Source of the DNA: Marisa cornuarietis
Taxonomy: Eukaryota > Mollusca > Gastropoda > Architaenioglossa > Ampullariidae
Assembly: GCA_004794655.1 (NCBI GenBank)
Contig: SMMW01000046.1
Coordinates: forward strand, 4,178,501-4,242,500
DNA length: 64,000 bases
Direction of reading: 5' to 3'
Position numbers and translations under genes: made by a program. Below, in pieces: positions 10,883 through 24,406 of this stretch. Each line of letters begins with the position of its first letter. The first letter of the stretch is position 1. The notes below the pieces were generated by a model. That model was not told the origin of the DNA. It ran no database searches and saw only the letters and a list, made by a program, of their open reading frames with translations.

Positions 10883-12879
10883 TCTTTGTTTTAGCAAAGC
10901 AAACAAACAAAACAAACGTGCTATGTGAATCTTGAGAGATTGAAGTTGGTGTAGTACCTTTTGCAGCTAAAAAGAAAGTGGACAACTTTCCGACTGATAC
11001 TCTTAAAAACACGCTTCCAACTGCTTTGAAAAATGTTTTGAGTTTGACGAACCTAGAGGAATTACAGTCTGTAAAAGTTTTTTTTTTTTTATCCGTAGAA
11101 TTTTACGTATCTGATTCTGATAACGAAAACTGATAACTAGAGTACGAGGAGCAGATAATGATGATGACAGTGATGACGTCATCTTTGTCTTCCCTCGTCA
11201 GCCTCGTCTTGTTAGTGTCCACACTCAGTTACAGCTAACAGCTGAGTAGTACTCAGACTGAGCCCCCATATTACGACATCACTGAGCTGACTGGAAGCGG
11301 AAACTACGGCTGTCGGCCACACATCACCGACAGTTTTCTTCCTCTCCTCCGATATTCTTTACAAGTTGCTCAGGCAGTGCAGGTACCTAATCCTTGTCAT
11401 TGAGACGTAGATGAGATGGTCGATGCTCGAACAGATGCAGTGAGATGTGTGGTCATCAAAAACGCCATGTTACCACGGATGTTGTTCACAACCTGAGTGG
11501 GTAAAGAATGCGAAAAGGAAACACTGATAAGTCATCATCAGTTATTAAATAAATGATGAGCAGGCAGCCTGCATAGGTAAATGCACAACCACAGAGCACC
11601 TAAATGCCGGCGGTTTGAGTGGGGGAGGGTTAAGGCAGGTGAAGCTGGAGAGACAGAGAAAGAAGCTTTGCAACAAGTGCAGATCGTAGAAGAAACAAGA
11701 CGCTGCTTTAAAAAAAAAAACAGCATCGCAAACAGGACCAACGTTTGACGACACGAGGACGGGTCATCGTCGTATGTCCACTAGCTTTTTGGCAGCGCGC
11801 GCTTGTCCGGGTGACGAGCGGCGTCTCAGATTGCGCATGCGTGCCGCGATGCTATGACTACGTCTGTAAGAGCGGGGGCGCCGACTTTGGATGGGAATTA
11901 CGCCGCTTCGGAATGAGATGGCAACCCCCAACTGTTTGCCAGGCGACGTTGCCCGCGCCTTAATCCAATTTTAATTCCCTGGTTTCAATTAAGAAAATTA
12001 ATGTGAGAGTCGGGAAATATTGGATGCATAGAGCAATCGTATTACAAGGTATGAGCTTCGATCCCAAGGGGCCCCAGGCAAAGAGGAAAGGAAGAACAAG
12101 AGGAACTGTGGGATCAGTACACGATTCCGACACGCAGAGAGGCGCGCGTTTGTGTGACGGGTGGAAGAGCAGGCAGGGGGTGGACAATGGCTGCTGTGCA
12201 AGGACCACAGGACTTTTTTCTTCTTCTTTTTCTCCCACTTTTGGTTCGGCCTTTCGTGTTGTGTTTGCCATTTCATTTCGCTGTTCTTGAAGGCGGAGGA
12301 CCTGCAGAAGTGAACCCTGTTTCGGCTAATCCACGAAACTGTCAAACTGGCTTCACGAGAATAATTTTGGGAGTTTAAGGAGTCGTACATGCAAGCAAGT
12401 GTTGTGCGTGCGCGAATTTGCTCATAATAATTTTAGCGTGCATGCGGTCATATCCGTTTAAATATACGAGTGTTTGTGTGATGTATTGCTGTTTAGCTGT
12501 AGCCGTACTAGCAGAAATGTGTAGTATCAAAATACACGCCTACTTGCCTCCCTCCCCTCCCACCAAACGAAAAGAAAAAAAAAACGAGCAAAAACGAATA
12601 GAAAAAAAACTGTAAGGAAATAGGGTGATTCCGCCGCAGAGGAACGAGAAGTTTCGATATTTCTACAATAAATCATCTGACGAACTTTTGCGAGGCCTGC
12701 CATAAAGATAAGAATACTTTCGTGTCATACCCAGGGTCACTCACGACGATCGTTGCATGCTTCGATTCAAACGCATTTCTACAGACAGAGGAGCATTTTT
12801 AAAAGAAACAAAAATGATGTATTTGTTTTCCATTTTACAAAATTAAGTTTTGTCATTCACAACTCTTTTCTTTACCAGT
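10883..12879. other. Unassigned DNA with a promoter-like CpG-rich patch
   Basis: A perfect CRE, TGACGTCA, occurs at 11174-11181. The patch at about 11745-11960 is CpG-rich and contains an NRF1-like GCGCATGCGT near 11834. Plausible regulatory DNA, but no transcript start or exon can be shown. Confidence 0.35.
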
Positions 12880-13480
12880 AGAGATTTTGTTTACTTTCCC
12901 CAGGCTTCATAATTCGATTGTATTCTCCCCTTACCCTTTCCTTCTCCCCAGCCCCTGTCTCAGTGCGCATTTCATCTTTATTGTTGCTTGTTCTCCAGTC
13001 TTCTGTCACAGTGATCTTTGAGTTTCCTGCTCTTATATTAATCTTTATGACTTTTTGTTATTATATGTATGTTATCAGTTATTATTCTTATTATAATTAT
13101 TATTCCTGTATTATTATCTCATTTTATTAGTTTATATTACAGTTGCCTGGGTTTTGTCCCTTCTCTTTTGCTCTCCGTGTTCGTCTGCTTTTTCAGTAGT
13201 CTCTGTCCTGTCTTAATATTTTTCTCTCAGCCTCTATGTGCTTTTCCCCTAAACTTTGTTTATCGCGACGTCCTTCTATTTATTTGCGGTTTTTGTCTGT
13301 CTTTTGTTTATTTGTTGTTGTTGTCTTTGTTTGTTTTTTGTTCTCCAGGCGTGCTTTTATTCATCATTTCACTATTCAAACACTCGTTCCACCAGAAGCA
13401 CCGTTCCTACACAGTTCCTGTGTTATCGGTATTCGTTGTACAGTTCCTACACATTCCAACCAGACGTACTTTTGTTATCT
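12880..13480. repeat. Pyrimidine-rich low-complexity block
   Basis: About 600 bp strongly biased to T and C on the plus strand, including TTATTATTATT-like runs at 13050-13130 and TTTGTTTG-like runs at 13290-13350. Overlapping open frames (up to 173 codons, very rich in Phe, Leu, Ser, Cys) follow from the composition and are not called genes. Confidence 0.6.
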
Positions 13481-16300
13481 GCATGTGTTGCTCAGTTGAC
13501 ACACATAGGCAGCTTCCTTCCTGTTTCCTGGGAGCAGAACGCTGCCCTTTGCCTTCTGACTGCGTCCAGTGGCCAAACTATTGTCCTTGATGGAAACCAC
13601 TCCAGTCCGGCGGGGCGTCAGTGAGCGGCCCCCTCGCGCTGACAATGAGATGAGGTCCCACGAGGCCCGGCGGGACGCTTCCAGAGTCGCAGAAACAAGG
13701 CGAAAATCATGGCCCTGCATTCGATCAGCTGGTTTTAGTGCCCGGCAAGTACCAAGGGTCTGAAGACTTCACACGAGCTGCCTGGGACATTATTCAAAAA
13801 TCTCGAAATGTGATAATCCTCGTACGATTCGATACGAGAACGACAGTCGGTCGAACGCTTTTACGAGATCAAGGGAACGTCAGGTGTTACCATGGCAACA
13901 TTCGAAATGACAATGCAATGGAAATATGTTTACCACGGTACAAGATAGAGTTATTACGACGTCTACACTTATCGCAGTGTGTGTGTGGGGAGGGGGGAAG
14001 CAATTGAATATCAGATTCGGTGCGTTTATAAAAATGAGAAGGAAGGAACCAGCTTCAGTAGAACCGATGCCGTTACCGTGAACCATTACACTTGAATGCC
14101 TAGCCCTTTCCCACTTAAAAGCACCTCATATTAGTCCCACACGAACAAAAAGGAAAATGTCTTTTGGCACAATGCTCACACGCATGATTTATTTGGACAG
14201 ATACCAAAAGTTGCTCCAGTGATTTTCTGCTGATCTTGTCGGTTGCGCGTAGGGAAATTTGCAGAGTGGCGATAAAACTAAGTTATCGAATAATTTCATT
14301 TCAGCAGCACTTTCTCCTCTCTGGTTTCTTGTCGCTGCGTTTCTGGAGGTGCAGGCGACGATAAACTTGACGATAATGTCGGGGTTTTCTAGTAATTGCC
14401 TCGCTGCTCAGCTACGTCGTTCCGTTTAAAGTTGTTCATGACCCGTCTTTTATTATCCGCACTCCTGGACTGGAGTTTGCAACTTTCCCGCGAAAGTGAG
14501 CAGAACTCACCCAACCGACCCACCCACCCACCCCGCCGCGGTCTTCAAGGTGGTAACTAGGGTGCAGTGTGAAAAGCTGATTACGGTCCTTCGTGAGCGG
14601 GTAACAACATGGGTCTCTGTAAACGGGTACTTAAAGTGTTTTATGCATGCCAGACATGGAAACGGGTAAGGGTTAAGCCCTTTTTGAAGACAGTTTGAAA
14701 GGCAAATCTTTCCCTAATTAATGCGATGTTGGTTTTTTTTCCTCCTATTCCTATCGTTCGCATAAACCAAACTGCCAGTTATATATAAAGTTATATTTTC
14801 TAGCGTCAGTGAGGACATTTGATTTATTTATTTAGTGCAGCCAATAACTTCGGAACAGTTTGTAACACCAAACTGTACACAAGATGCTCCAAAGCACAAA
14901 TATGTAGTGACTGTTTTTCATGTGAACAGCTGATGATTATATGTAGATACGTAAGAACACTACATGTGATTAAACTGATTTCCTCCGGCTATTTGTTCCA
15001 ATTCGGACAATATCTCCTTGTCGTCTGAATCCAGTTCAGGGTAGGTCGGTAGGGAGGGTTGAGGAGCATCTCGACTGAACTTCTGCACATTGCGCAAAGG
15101 TTGTCAACTGCGCATGACTGGAAGAGACAGCACGTTTCCTCGTTGTGGAGTGCGACGGCTGAAAAACTGGGCGTCTGCCGTGAGTGTGTGTGTGTGTGTT
15201 CGCCAGTCAATGAATTTCCCACATCCTGCCCGTCCTGCCTCCTGTCTCATTAGCCGTCCGTGACCTCTAGGGCTCGAGATTTCCGCTGTCAAGTCCTATC
15301 AGTTGGCCAAGTAGCGCCGCCGCCATGTCACCTTTTGTGACGTCAGACGGGGTCGGAGGCATGTGAAGGGATGCGGTTAATGCGATTTCCGCTGGACCGT
15401 CCTCAAGAAGAGGGCTGTGTTAAGTGGGGATCTCTCTGGCAAGACGCTACAGCAGCAGAATGAGTCCCAGGGTTAGTCAGAAGGGCTGCTCCTATCTATA
15501 GGTAGCCCAAGCACAAAAATGCTGGGACAACAAGCGCTCGATGGTTTACTGGGAAAGGGTGGTAACACTACATATGCGACGCAAGTCCCACATTGCTGCC
15601 AGATTTAACGCTTATTATTTCGCAAACACGAGTATAACAACTGCAGGCCCCTTTGGATATTTATTTCAAGGACAGCAGGTGTCCCACGGGATGTTTTGGT
15701 AGAGCCTTTTACTGCCTTTTTTGTCACCAGATGCGTACTACGTTCCTCCCGAAACCCTAAGCCCGTTGCACCGTAGTGAATCTTCTCTTGACGGGTTTGT
15801 GCGACTAAAATACGTTAGTCATTGCTTGCGACTGCCTGTGTATTTACAACTGTTTGACAAGTATGTTTGTCCTTTCGTATGTACGCTGGTCTGTGATTTC
15901 GACATTTAATCCTGTTTCCTACTGTTGAGACATTTGACAATACCACTTCATGGCTGGGCTACCTCACCGCTGACTTCGCCTTGACCGAGTTACCCTGAAG
16001 AGCCTCAGCTTGTGGAAACAATCAGCGCGCCTGTTAACATGTTCTGGGCCTTTAGGAGACTGTCATACAACGACGATCACTTTTTACATCCATCAACATA
16101 TAAATATACGCTTTATCCCAGTGTCTCTAAACACTTCTGACAACAAATACGTCCTTAGCCCGCAGTTAAACCCCAATAGTAGTAGTAGTTAGTCTAGTAA
16201 CTTCCATTGGTCTATGCTCAAGTTGATCTCATTTTTTTCGTCTGAAGTCTGTAATATGCCTGCTGCATTTTTTTTGGGGGGGATGGGGGGGGAGGGAGGG
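13481..16300. other. Unassigned DNA with a CpG-rich patch and CRE
   Basis: A CpG-rich patch at about 15290-15380 includes GCCGCCGCCATGTC and a perfect CRE, TGACGTCA, at 15338-15345. The ATG there opens only 13 codons. No gene is recognised elsewhere in this stretch. Confidence 0.4.
15338..15345. promoter_or_regulatory. Perfect CRE palindrome (CREB/ATF-type site)
   Basis: TGACGTCA lies in a CpG-rich patch just after a GCCGCCGCC run. The 8-mer matches the CREB/ATF consensus. Occupancy and target gene are unknown. Confidence 0.3.
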
Positions 16301-16470
16301 GATTGATGTATTACGCCGAGCTCAGTAATTAAGGCTATATCCCGGCAAGGTAGCTGGATTTGAAAACAGCTGCCACATGCAGAGAACAAGCAGCGTTCCC
16401 GACACGAGATCTGAACCTAAGACAACCAATCCTCACTGTATTGGTGACAGGCGTTATTCTTCTTGCCTAG
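16301..16470 (-). mobile_element. tRNA-derived SINE, family A, minus-strand copy
   Basis: The reverse complement aligns with the copies at 2931-3110 and 25227-25399 from the box B region (AGGTTCAGATCTCG) through to the CTCGGCGTAATACATC 3' end. The tRNA-like 5' end beyond CGCCTGTCACC is eroded (near 16455-16470). A C-rich tract on the element's strand (16275-16300) follows the 3' end. Confidence 0.85.
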
Positions 16471-16554
16471 TGGGAGTTTATTTGATGGTAAAGATGTAGT
16501 AGATATGTCTGGTGAGTCGTATGACGAGAGATGGAACTATTTTAAGATATGAGA

Positions 16555-16702
16555 AGGGAGGGTGTATGATGATATATAAATATATGTTTGCGTTTAGGTT
16601 TTAATGTCAGATATAGATATATGAAGATGAGTGAGCTGGATGGGTGGGTTTTCCATGATGACATATATATATATACGTGTGCGCGCGTGCGTGCGTGCGT
16701 GA
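16555..16702. repeat. AT-rich and (TA)n/(CG,GT)n simple repeats
   Basis: ATATATAAATATATG-like runs at 16571-16625, then (AT)n and a GTGCGCGCGTGCGTGCGTGCGTG-like alternating purine-pyrimidine run at 16661-16702. Confidence 0.8.
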
Positions 16703-17162
16703 AGCAGACTGGAATGAATGTCAATAACGTGATTTATTAGACGATTAAACTCTGCGAAGATCTTCGATCGATCTAATCAAAGCGTTCAGCCGTTCCTACT
16801 CAAAATTGAACAGAACTTTTATGACAACCTCGTGGCGATGATGCCATGGCTAATTTGCACTTTATGAGCATTTGCTTCCGAGTACAGGATCCCCCTCCCC
16901 TCTTACCAGGAGCCACACAAGCTTACCTCTAATTATAAGAGGACATCAATTAATACTATTAGCGGTGATTTGTCGATCACAACAGGTGACACATGGGCAG
17001 GTACTATTGTCATACACAGAAGACTTTTTGTCTACCATCTGATGCGCTGTGGGTCAAGTCATTTTATTTCTCAGAGCATAATGTAATCTCTTCTCACAAA
17101 AAGAAATAAATAATATAATTAGTTTATTCAGCCAGCTGTTACAAAAATAATCTGAAGTGGCT

Positions 17163-17184
17163 AGCACACACATACATATGCACG

Positions 17185-17229
<45 letters not shown>

Positions 17230-17250
17230 AGAGAGAGACAGAAGAGAGAG
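17163..17250. repeat. (CA)n with (GA)n extension
   Basis: Imperfect CA/CG alternation is followed by perfect CA at 17189-17226, then GAGAGAGAGA. Confidence 0.95.
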
Positions 17251-18280
17251 TTTAAGATGTTGTCACCGGCACGCTCTGCTCAGACGAGAGTAGAAGGAAA
17301 GGAGAGATGAAAGAGAAGGAGCAAAGGAGGAAAAAAAGAGACAGCAACCTCACGGCTCACACAGACCACGCAGCTTGCATCCCCCCCCAAAAAAAAATCC
17401 TTTAATACACATCAGAACTAATCAATACTCATCAATACTAATCATGACTAGATATTAAACGTGTACAATTCCACCCCATTATACCAATAAGCACGCACAA
17501 AACCCCGACAGGCAGGTTCCCGGCCCAGATGTTCTTGTTTCCCCCTCTCTTGCTGACACCAGGCTAATCTTTTTAGAACTTTCTCCTTTGTTTGCAGAGA
17601 AATGCACCCTTTAAAATATTCTGGCATGCCATATGATCACCCACACTGAGATTAAATTAGGTTTGAGGTAGGGTGGTGGACTAACTGTACATTCGTTCAT
17701 TCACTCATATGATGCTCTTTGGTGTGTAGGACACCAACAAATGTCTCCAACGCCTCCTTAACCTGCTTTCTTAACCTAACCCTCGACTGGTTCACTTCCT
17801 TCATCGCTGTCTCGAGTGTCATGCATCAGGTTGTCCTTGGTTTCCCCTCTGCAGGTGGCGCCAGGTGCCCACAAAAGTCCTGGTTTTTTGCCTTAGCACC
17901 TGACTGACCCATCTGTACCGACTACAACCGGCTTTACACGGATGAACAGGTGGTTGTTGATGTATATTGTAATTTATTGATTTGATTTTCGTCTGTACCG
18001 CTCTCTTACCACGATAAGATGTCACATAATAATAGACGTTCTCTGTAAATTTGTTTCTCGGTTTGTAAGCTGTTTGTCATCGTCAAAAATATCTTTTTTT
18101 GAACGATTTTAATGCTGCTGCCGTTTAGTCACAGAAAAGATGGAAGGCTACCAAATGAGAAAATGGTAATTATATCACAAACATTATACCACCAGTAAAC
18201 CCTGCACCTGCACAATTTGTAAACTTTAATGACTTTCGAAAACTTAAAAAGTAATATTTTGCCAGCAATCTTTGCTATAG

Positions 18281-18302
18281 CAACAACAACAACAACAACA
18301 AC
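18281..18302. repeat. (CAA)n microsatellite
   Basis: Seven CAA units. Confidence 0.9.
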
Positions 18303-18429
18303 ATCCGTTTAAAGAACAGGTAGCGACTGCAACAAGAAGAGAGAAGGTTGGGGTGGAGTGGCTAGAGAGACGCGGACACCCTGCGGCCAGAGGTCATCGA
18401 CAAAGAAACACCAGCGATGAGCCATCGCG

Positions 18430-18830
18430 GCTACCTCAAAGTGACACACGTGTCAGGCCGAAGACGCGCCAGTCGCTGGCGTCAAAAGACGGTGCGGGTT
18501 GACAGGCGGCACGCGGCACGCGGCACCTGACGCGCGCGAGACCGCGCAGCGCTTCCAACGCCTTGGCCCTGGCGTCTTGAGCGGCGGAGTCGATGGCCGA
18601 TCAACCACCTCCCCACCAACCACAGCGAGGACACCAGGGAGCAAGGGGAGGGGCGGGGGGAGGGCGATGAGAAGCCCTCGGCTGCGAAAAGACGGCGGCT
18701 TCTTCCGCGGCCGATACATCGCGCGAGAGATTCTGATCGATCAAGACGGAGATGGGAGGCAAGAGACGCAGGAAGCGCGCGTGGCGGGGAGGCAAGGAGA
18801 ACTGCCTACTTGACAGCATCCTCCACCAAC
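18430..18830. other. CpG-rich island
   Basis: Markedly CpG-rich compared with its surroundings. It includes three tandem CGGCACG-like 7-mers near 18509-18530 and the run GACGCGCGCGAGACCGCGC. Frames are open on both strands (104 codons plus, 88 and 83 minus), as expected of stop-poor GC-rich DNA; none resembles a known protein. It could be an unmethylated regulatory island or an exon of an unknown gene. Confidence 0.4.
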
Positions 18831-18960
18831 CACAAGGGACTACACCAGACAATGACCTCCCTACACTGGCTGTTGCTGTTGATGGCAGAATGTTAACCCG
18901 TTATTCTGCACGTTGCAATCACATGTCTTTATATATAATATCTGAACACGTTCGTAACTA

Positions 18961-18992
18961 TATACATATATATATATATATACACACACACA
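18961..18992. repeat. (TA)n/(CA)n microsatellite
   Basis: ATATATATATATATACACACACACATAT-type alternation. Confidence 0.85.
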
Positions 18993-20484
18993 TATACAAC
19001 TGTCGTTTTCAGATTTCAGTCTGCATTACCATTACAAAGACAGAAAAACAGACGAGTTTTTATTCCTCATGTGGGTGCAGTTGCCGACTTTATTTTCCGT
19101 CTTATGTTCCTCACAAAATATTGCGTAACCCCACCCCCATCCCATCCCCACTTTTTGTGGGGCTGGATTAGGTGTCGAGGATTCATTTCTGGTTTATTTA
19201 TTTATTTATTCACTCACTGATTCGTGCAATCTGCTAAGCACAGAAAAAATTTCCTGTTGTTACGGAACTACTAAGCGTGTAAGCTAGTTTGTGTGGAAAA
19301 TATTTATTATTATTATTGTTATTTATTATTTCTGATACATCTACCAAATTACTCAGTGTAGCAAGTACTTACAATAATGCTTGAGGACAATGATGCTTGA
19401 GAACAGTTAGCTAATCACATTTTAACTTGAAGACAATACCAATAAAACTAAGAAAGGTTACTTATACAAAGTGCATTTCTCAACTATATAGTAGACTCAA
19501 TGTGCAAAAAAAAACGTTTAAAAAAATTCACAATACAAATTCAAAATAAATAGCAGATCTTTAGACACAAAGCAATCAACAATTATACAGAGACAGAGCA
19601 ACAGAGAGAAATACAAGGCAAGATAAAAATGAAAAAAAAAGAGAATGCTGCAGGCGAACGTGTCACAGCAACACTGCATCAGAAAAGGATAATAGTGAGG
19701 CTGGGCAGTTTTGCCGAGGCGGAGTCTGGTGATTGTCAGTTGAAGTATTGAATCTCTGCAGGCAGAACTATCCCAGAACCCACAGTACAATAGGCCTGGT
19801 GCAAGTGGTCAAGTGGACCAAACGACGACAAAGACATGCGAGTGCATACTTGGCGGCCACACAGACATGGCCGACATGTGGCATCAATACAGTAGTAGTG
19901 TCAAAACACTACACAAGACATCAAAAGTTTCAGTCTAAGCTGTCGACAGACGTGGATCCAGTAAACTAATTAACTAGCAGATGAGAAAGTGTAAACTTGC
20001 CAGTGTAGTCTGGCACAGACATGGCGGTAGTCAACCAACAGAAGCTGGCGCATGTAAACACAAACAAGCCCAAACAAAAGAAGGCAGCAAAACAAAAAGA
20101 CAGATAAACAGTTGCCATCAAAATCACTTGTAGCGGCAGGAAGAAGACTAAGGACGAGAAAAACAACAGAGAACAGATTATTCTCAATATTATATTAAAA
20201 TATCAATCAATATTGCTCGCAATACTTCGCAAAGTCCCAGAGAACCACGTGACAACAAATACTTTCTCAACAACGGTGTAGAAACCTAATCAACTGTCGA
20301 TTAGTAACATTAGCAAATTAATGGTGCATTAAGTGTTGTTAACAGTTTGACATTCCAGTAATATTGTTTATCACAATTTTTTTTTTTTTTGGCGTAAACC
20401 TTTTATTTGTCTATGGCTTTCCCTCTGAACTTTCTTTTTTTCTTCTTCTTCTTCAGCTGCCTCTTCTAGGTGACTCATATTTAT
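18993..20484. other. Unassigned DNA
   Basis: A (TTTA)n run at 19192-19212 and an (ATT)n-like run near 19305-19330. A 73-codon minus-strand frame (19966-20187) is strongly hydrophobic, with what could be two membrane segments, but has no recognisable family, splice context or promoter. I leave it unassigned. Confidence 0.4.
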
Positions 20485-20560
20485 TTGTAATCGCATAGCA
20501 CCTCATTTAAAATGTAGGAAATGCGCTTTATAAAATCTCTGATGTTATTATTATTAAGAT
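20485..20560. mobile_element. Second copy of the GCGC...TATA/AAT short repeat, opposite orientation
   Basis: ATGCGCTTTATAAAAT is followed by a TTATTATTATT tail. Reverse-complemented, this parallels the AAT tail and TAGCGC core at 6415-6495. The match is short, so the family link is tentative. Confidence 0.35.
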
Positions 20561-21119
20561 TATGACTACTACTGTTGTTATTCCCCTTCCTGATTTATTT
20601 CTTTTTCTTCGTCTTCGACTTAAATCTCTGTCTCCCATCCTTCTCCCTTATTTATTTTTTTTTTATTTTTTTATTTTTTAGATTCCACTGTACACCACTC
20701 AACATTGTTGATCGTGGGTACAAGTATTTCTACACAGTTTTAAGTTTTTTTTAAAGTGTTTTTTTTTTCTTTTCCTCCGGCAAAAAGAGTATCGAGTGTC
20801 TGTCCGCGGAATGTTATCCAACACTTTGTGTAAATCTGAGGAAGTGGATGATATTCGATTCCGAAGACAAAGGAAAATTCGAACATCACTCCATCATAAC
20901 TATAATCAGTCGGTCTTTTCTCTACACCGAATTAGGTGACGCCACCATGCAATTACAACCTCTAGCTCGGCAGAGAACCAGACAGATCAAAGAATCGATT
21001 TGTCATCAATAAAACTAGCCTTATCATCGTGCGCGCAAAAAAGTTTCAGATTTCTGGGAGCCTGGCTGTTCATTTTTGCAAAGCCAAAACCAGTCTCATA
21101 CATCTACACTTTCGTGCAC
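20561..21119. other. Unassigned DNA with T-rich tract
   Basis: Poly-T/TTTTTATTTT tracts at 20640-20780. No gene recognised. Confidence 0.5.
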
Positions 21120-21680
21120 AAGGAATTGCATACCCTTCCCCCCACCCCCGAAATAGCTTCAGGCGCCCCTGCGGCATGACAAGGCTACCTCCGCACCCTC
21201 CTGCTCTGGTAGCTAGAGGCGCTCCTTCCTTGGAGGCTCTGTCTTATTTTATGTCTTGGCCCGCCGCCAAAGGCTCACTTAACTTGCGTCACCTCCTGAC
21301 CTGTTTCTGATCATAAGGCTGCTGCTGTAAGACAAGATAGTAATCGACCGCGTCCCACCAGGCCCTATAGTCTTGGAGATGAAGGGAGGGTCTGTGGCGG
21401 GACGAGAGAATTACGGGGAAGACATTAGACAAATTGGCGACGGGTCGCAGAGGAGTAATTAGTCATCTGATGCGGAAGGCGCGTGGAGTAGGATCTGACG
21501 GCAATGAACGCCAATGGACAGAGATGGTTTTTAGATAAGATTAGGCCGTCTGAGAATGATGACGGATAGAGCGGGGGTCCAGAGCCCTCCTCGGAGCTCG
21601 GCGGGGGCACCGTAAAAGAATTGGGAAGGAATCTTCCCGAAGGCGTACGCAAAATCCCGCTGTTTCTGTTCAGCCCTCCA
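21120..21680. other. GC-rich non-repeat island
   Basis: A GC-rich stretch between AT-rich neighbours, with an ACTAATTACTCC-like homeodomain core on the minus strand near 21453-21464. Both strands carry 75-93-codon frames without family resemblance. A possible conserved non-coding element; no direct proof. Confidence 0.3.
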
Positions 21681-22249
21681 CGGCTGCCTGGTCGGCAAGA
21701 TGGGCCCGAATGTGGGCCAGTCTAACTTTGTAATGAGGTGTCGTCAGATGGTTTTCTTCACCTAATGATGAAGATTAATTGCCTTTTTAGACTGTGCACA
21801 CCTTCTAATGTTTCTTTGGCGCCGAGAAATGTTGTCACCAAACCCCGGGCCCGAAAAAAAAAGAGGGGAATTTCATGTATGTGTCTAGCATGTGAACGGT
21901 TACATGAAAGAGATAAACAGTTTCTAGATTATACACTCCTGCTATAGTTTATGTAAGTACGAACGTTCCCAGGGCTTCTATTTTTTTTCTAATATTGTGG
22001 CACAAACCAATCAGAATACCAATCTTAACTTTTGAACGTGGTAGTTCTTTTTCTGGTGGTTTCTCCAAAACATACATCATCGATGGCGAGCAGAGTCTGC
22101 ACTGCGATTTTTATTTATTTATTTATTTTGAAATATTACTTCTTAAGTACTTCAATAGATGAATGCCGACGAAGAAGTGTAGAATAAATGCAAACAGTAC
22201 CATGGTGTCAGAGCTGCGGACACATTACGACGTAATTGACGTATCACTG

Positions 22250-22560
22250 GTCATCGACCGCCGTTTCCTCACGTAATGGTCGCGGAGATGGATGACGTAC
22301 AAAGGATCGTAGGGTGGTTGGGCACGTAAAGGTCAGTGAAACAAGCGGGCCTCCTTGAAGACTCGTCGAAGACACCGTCCCGCTTGGCGGCCATGTGCGT
22401 CTTGCAGGCTGGCCAGTGATGGCCGCGGGGAGCCGCCGCGTGATGGATAGCAGGAACCTGCAAGCGCCTTAATGACGTCGATAAACAGACTCCAGTCGAC
22501 CTCCTCCAACCATCTCAGTACTCGGTTACCTTTCTGTGGCAAGAGTTGTTGCCACGGTAA
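22250..22560. other. GC-rich non-repeat island
   Basis: A CpG-containing block between AT-rich DNA, preceded by GACGTAATTGACGTATCAC at 22230-22247, which holds two TGACGT-like half-sites. Short frames on both strands have no family resemblance. A possible regulatory element. Confidence 0.3.
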
Positions 22561-24352
22561 ACCATGCGAAAAAAAAATGTTTTCGTGTTTCGTCTTAATC
22601 TTGGTGTTTTTGTTTTTCTTAATTTTTTTCTTTCTTTTTTTCGCCCTTAATAAATGTAGTGCATGTCAAGATGTGAAGACAGATTTCCAGAAACTACTGA
22701 TTCTAGTTCCTTGTCGTACTTTATTGTAAAGCAATACAATTTAACGTTTTTTGAAAAATCTCAGAATAAGCGAAAATTAGCGAAATGCAGATAGGTTGCA
22801 AAACTTTAGTGAATAAATAATTATTTTTGCCAAACGGAATTCGAAACATTGTCGTTTAATGACGAAGGTGTCGTTTAGTTTTTGACTCTAGAAGATGGCG
22901 AAAGTCATTGTTCGCCAAGATCGAAAGTAATAAGGTCGGGTGACGGCAGCGGCGGAAAGATCCATGAATCAATGTGGCCTCCGGAAGCGGATATGTCTCC
23001 GCTAGACCACTCACGGATCATTGCGCCAAACATCCGGGGATTTCCGGAGGCGCTGCCTGGGTTCTTTCAACGACCCTCAAGACGCACAGCTCTGACGTCC
23101 TAATCCTTTGGCCTCGTCCACCGAGTGCGCTTTCTCGTCTCCTTGATTCTTCCCAGCTTGAGACTACTTCATTTTCGGGAAGCAAATGAAAAAAAATGAC
23201 CGTCTGCAAGGCTTGTGCAGTATTTGCAGTAACTTATTGCTCCTCCTGTACTCTCCACCGCCGCTTTCGCCTCCAGGAACGAGTATAAAAGAAGACGGCC
23301 CGGTGCTGGCGTGAGGGTTTTTCAAAGTAGAGATGATCATACCGATGACACTCATCTATCCATCATCCTCTGCGCTTTGGGTCCGATCCTCGTGAGAAAA
23401 GAAAACAACAAAAGAATACAGAAAAATGAGAGCAGACGTCATCGAAGACAGACGAAAATATCTGAAACTTTACTCGGGTGATAATGATGGATCTGTCAAT
23501 CTGATGTCTTTCTCTTGTATCTTTAAAGACTGGTAGAATGATGGAGGCACTAATGGGTGGATGGGCCAGCTGATTGATTGGTAATGGATGATTATGTTTT
23601 TAGCCCCTTCTTTTACTCAGTTCAGCTATCAGCCACTCTGGCTGATTGGGAGTAAAGGAAGTAGAAAAAGACATTCGCACGTCACCACTTTTCTTCGAAT
23701 CCTTGCCATCATCATTCATCTGTAAATAAACCATTAGTCTTACAGCACTTGCCGGTGTGTACATCGGTGATGCAGCTATGGCAATGTTCCTGTAACAAAA
23801 GCGAAGAAAGGCAACAAAGTATCAAAAACTGAGCCTCCCACTAGACACAAAAGTAGAGTCCACGCTTTTGGCTTCTTGATCAAAGGAAGTCCAAAAAAAC
23901 TCGCTCTTGTGCAAAATTGCAGAAACATTTCCTTTTTGTTTTAAACCATGCCGTTTGTCTGCTCGAGGACACCATATTCCCGGCACAGTAAAAACATAAA
24001 ATATAGAGGACGGAATAGATGAGCGATTTGATGACTGCACCTCGTGGTACATGAAACCAATGAACAGGACGAGATATTCGCCGCTGAATAGGTGCCACAA
24101 GATCGTTTTTGTAAATATTCACCCACAGAGGTAAATAATAGGCTGCGGGATATTGCAGTCTTGCTTTACTAATAGTGGTTAAATCCCTCAAGCAGTTACA
24201 TTTTTCTGGATCCTTCTGTCTAATCTCGCGGTTCTATATTTCTAGCCAACGTGGAAACGATCAGAGATGGCTACACCAACTTCCAAAAACCCTTTTCCAC
24301 TTCTTTGATTTATGGAGTAGCAGTCAAACATTCAGGCAGTGTCTCGGCTCGC

Positions 24353-24354
<2 letters not shown>
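22561..24354. other. Unassigned DNA
   Basis: 22940-23160 is GC-rich with short self-complementary patches (AGCGGATATGTCTCCGCT at 22987-23004). No gene recognised. Confidence 0.45.

Positions 24355-24406
<52 letters not shown>

Noticed and set aside
12918..13624. Overlapping 70-173-codon frames rich in Phe, Leu and Cys
   Set aside because: Pyrimidine-rich low-complexity DNA with three frames open at once; no domain recognised.
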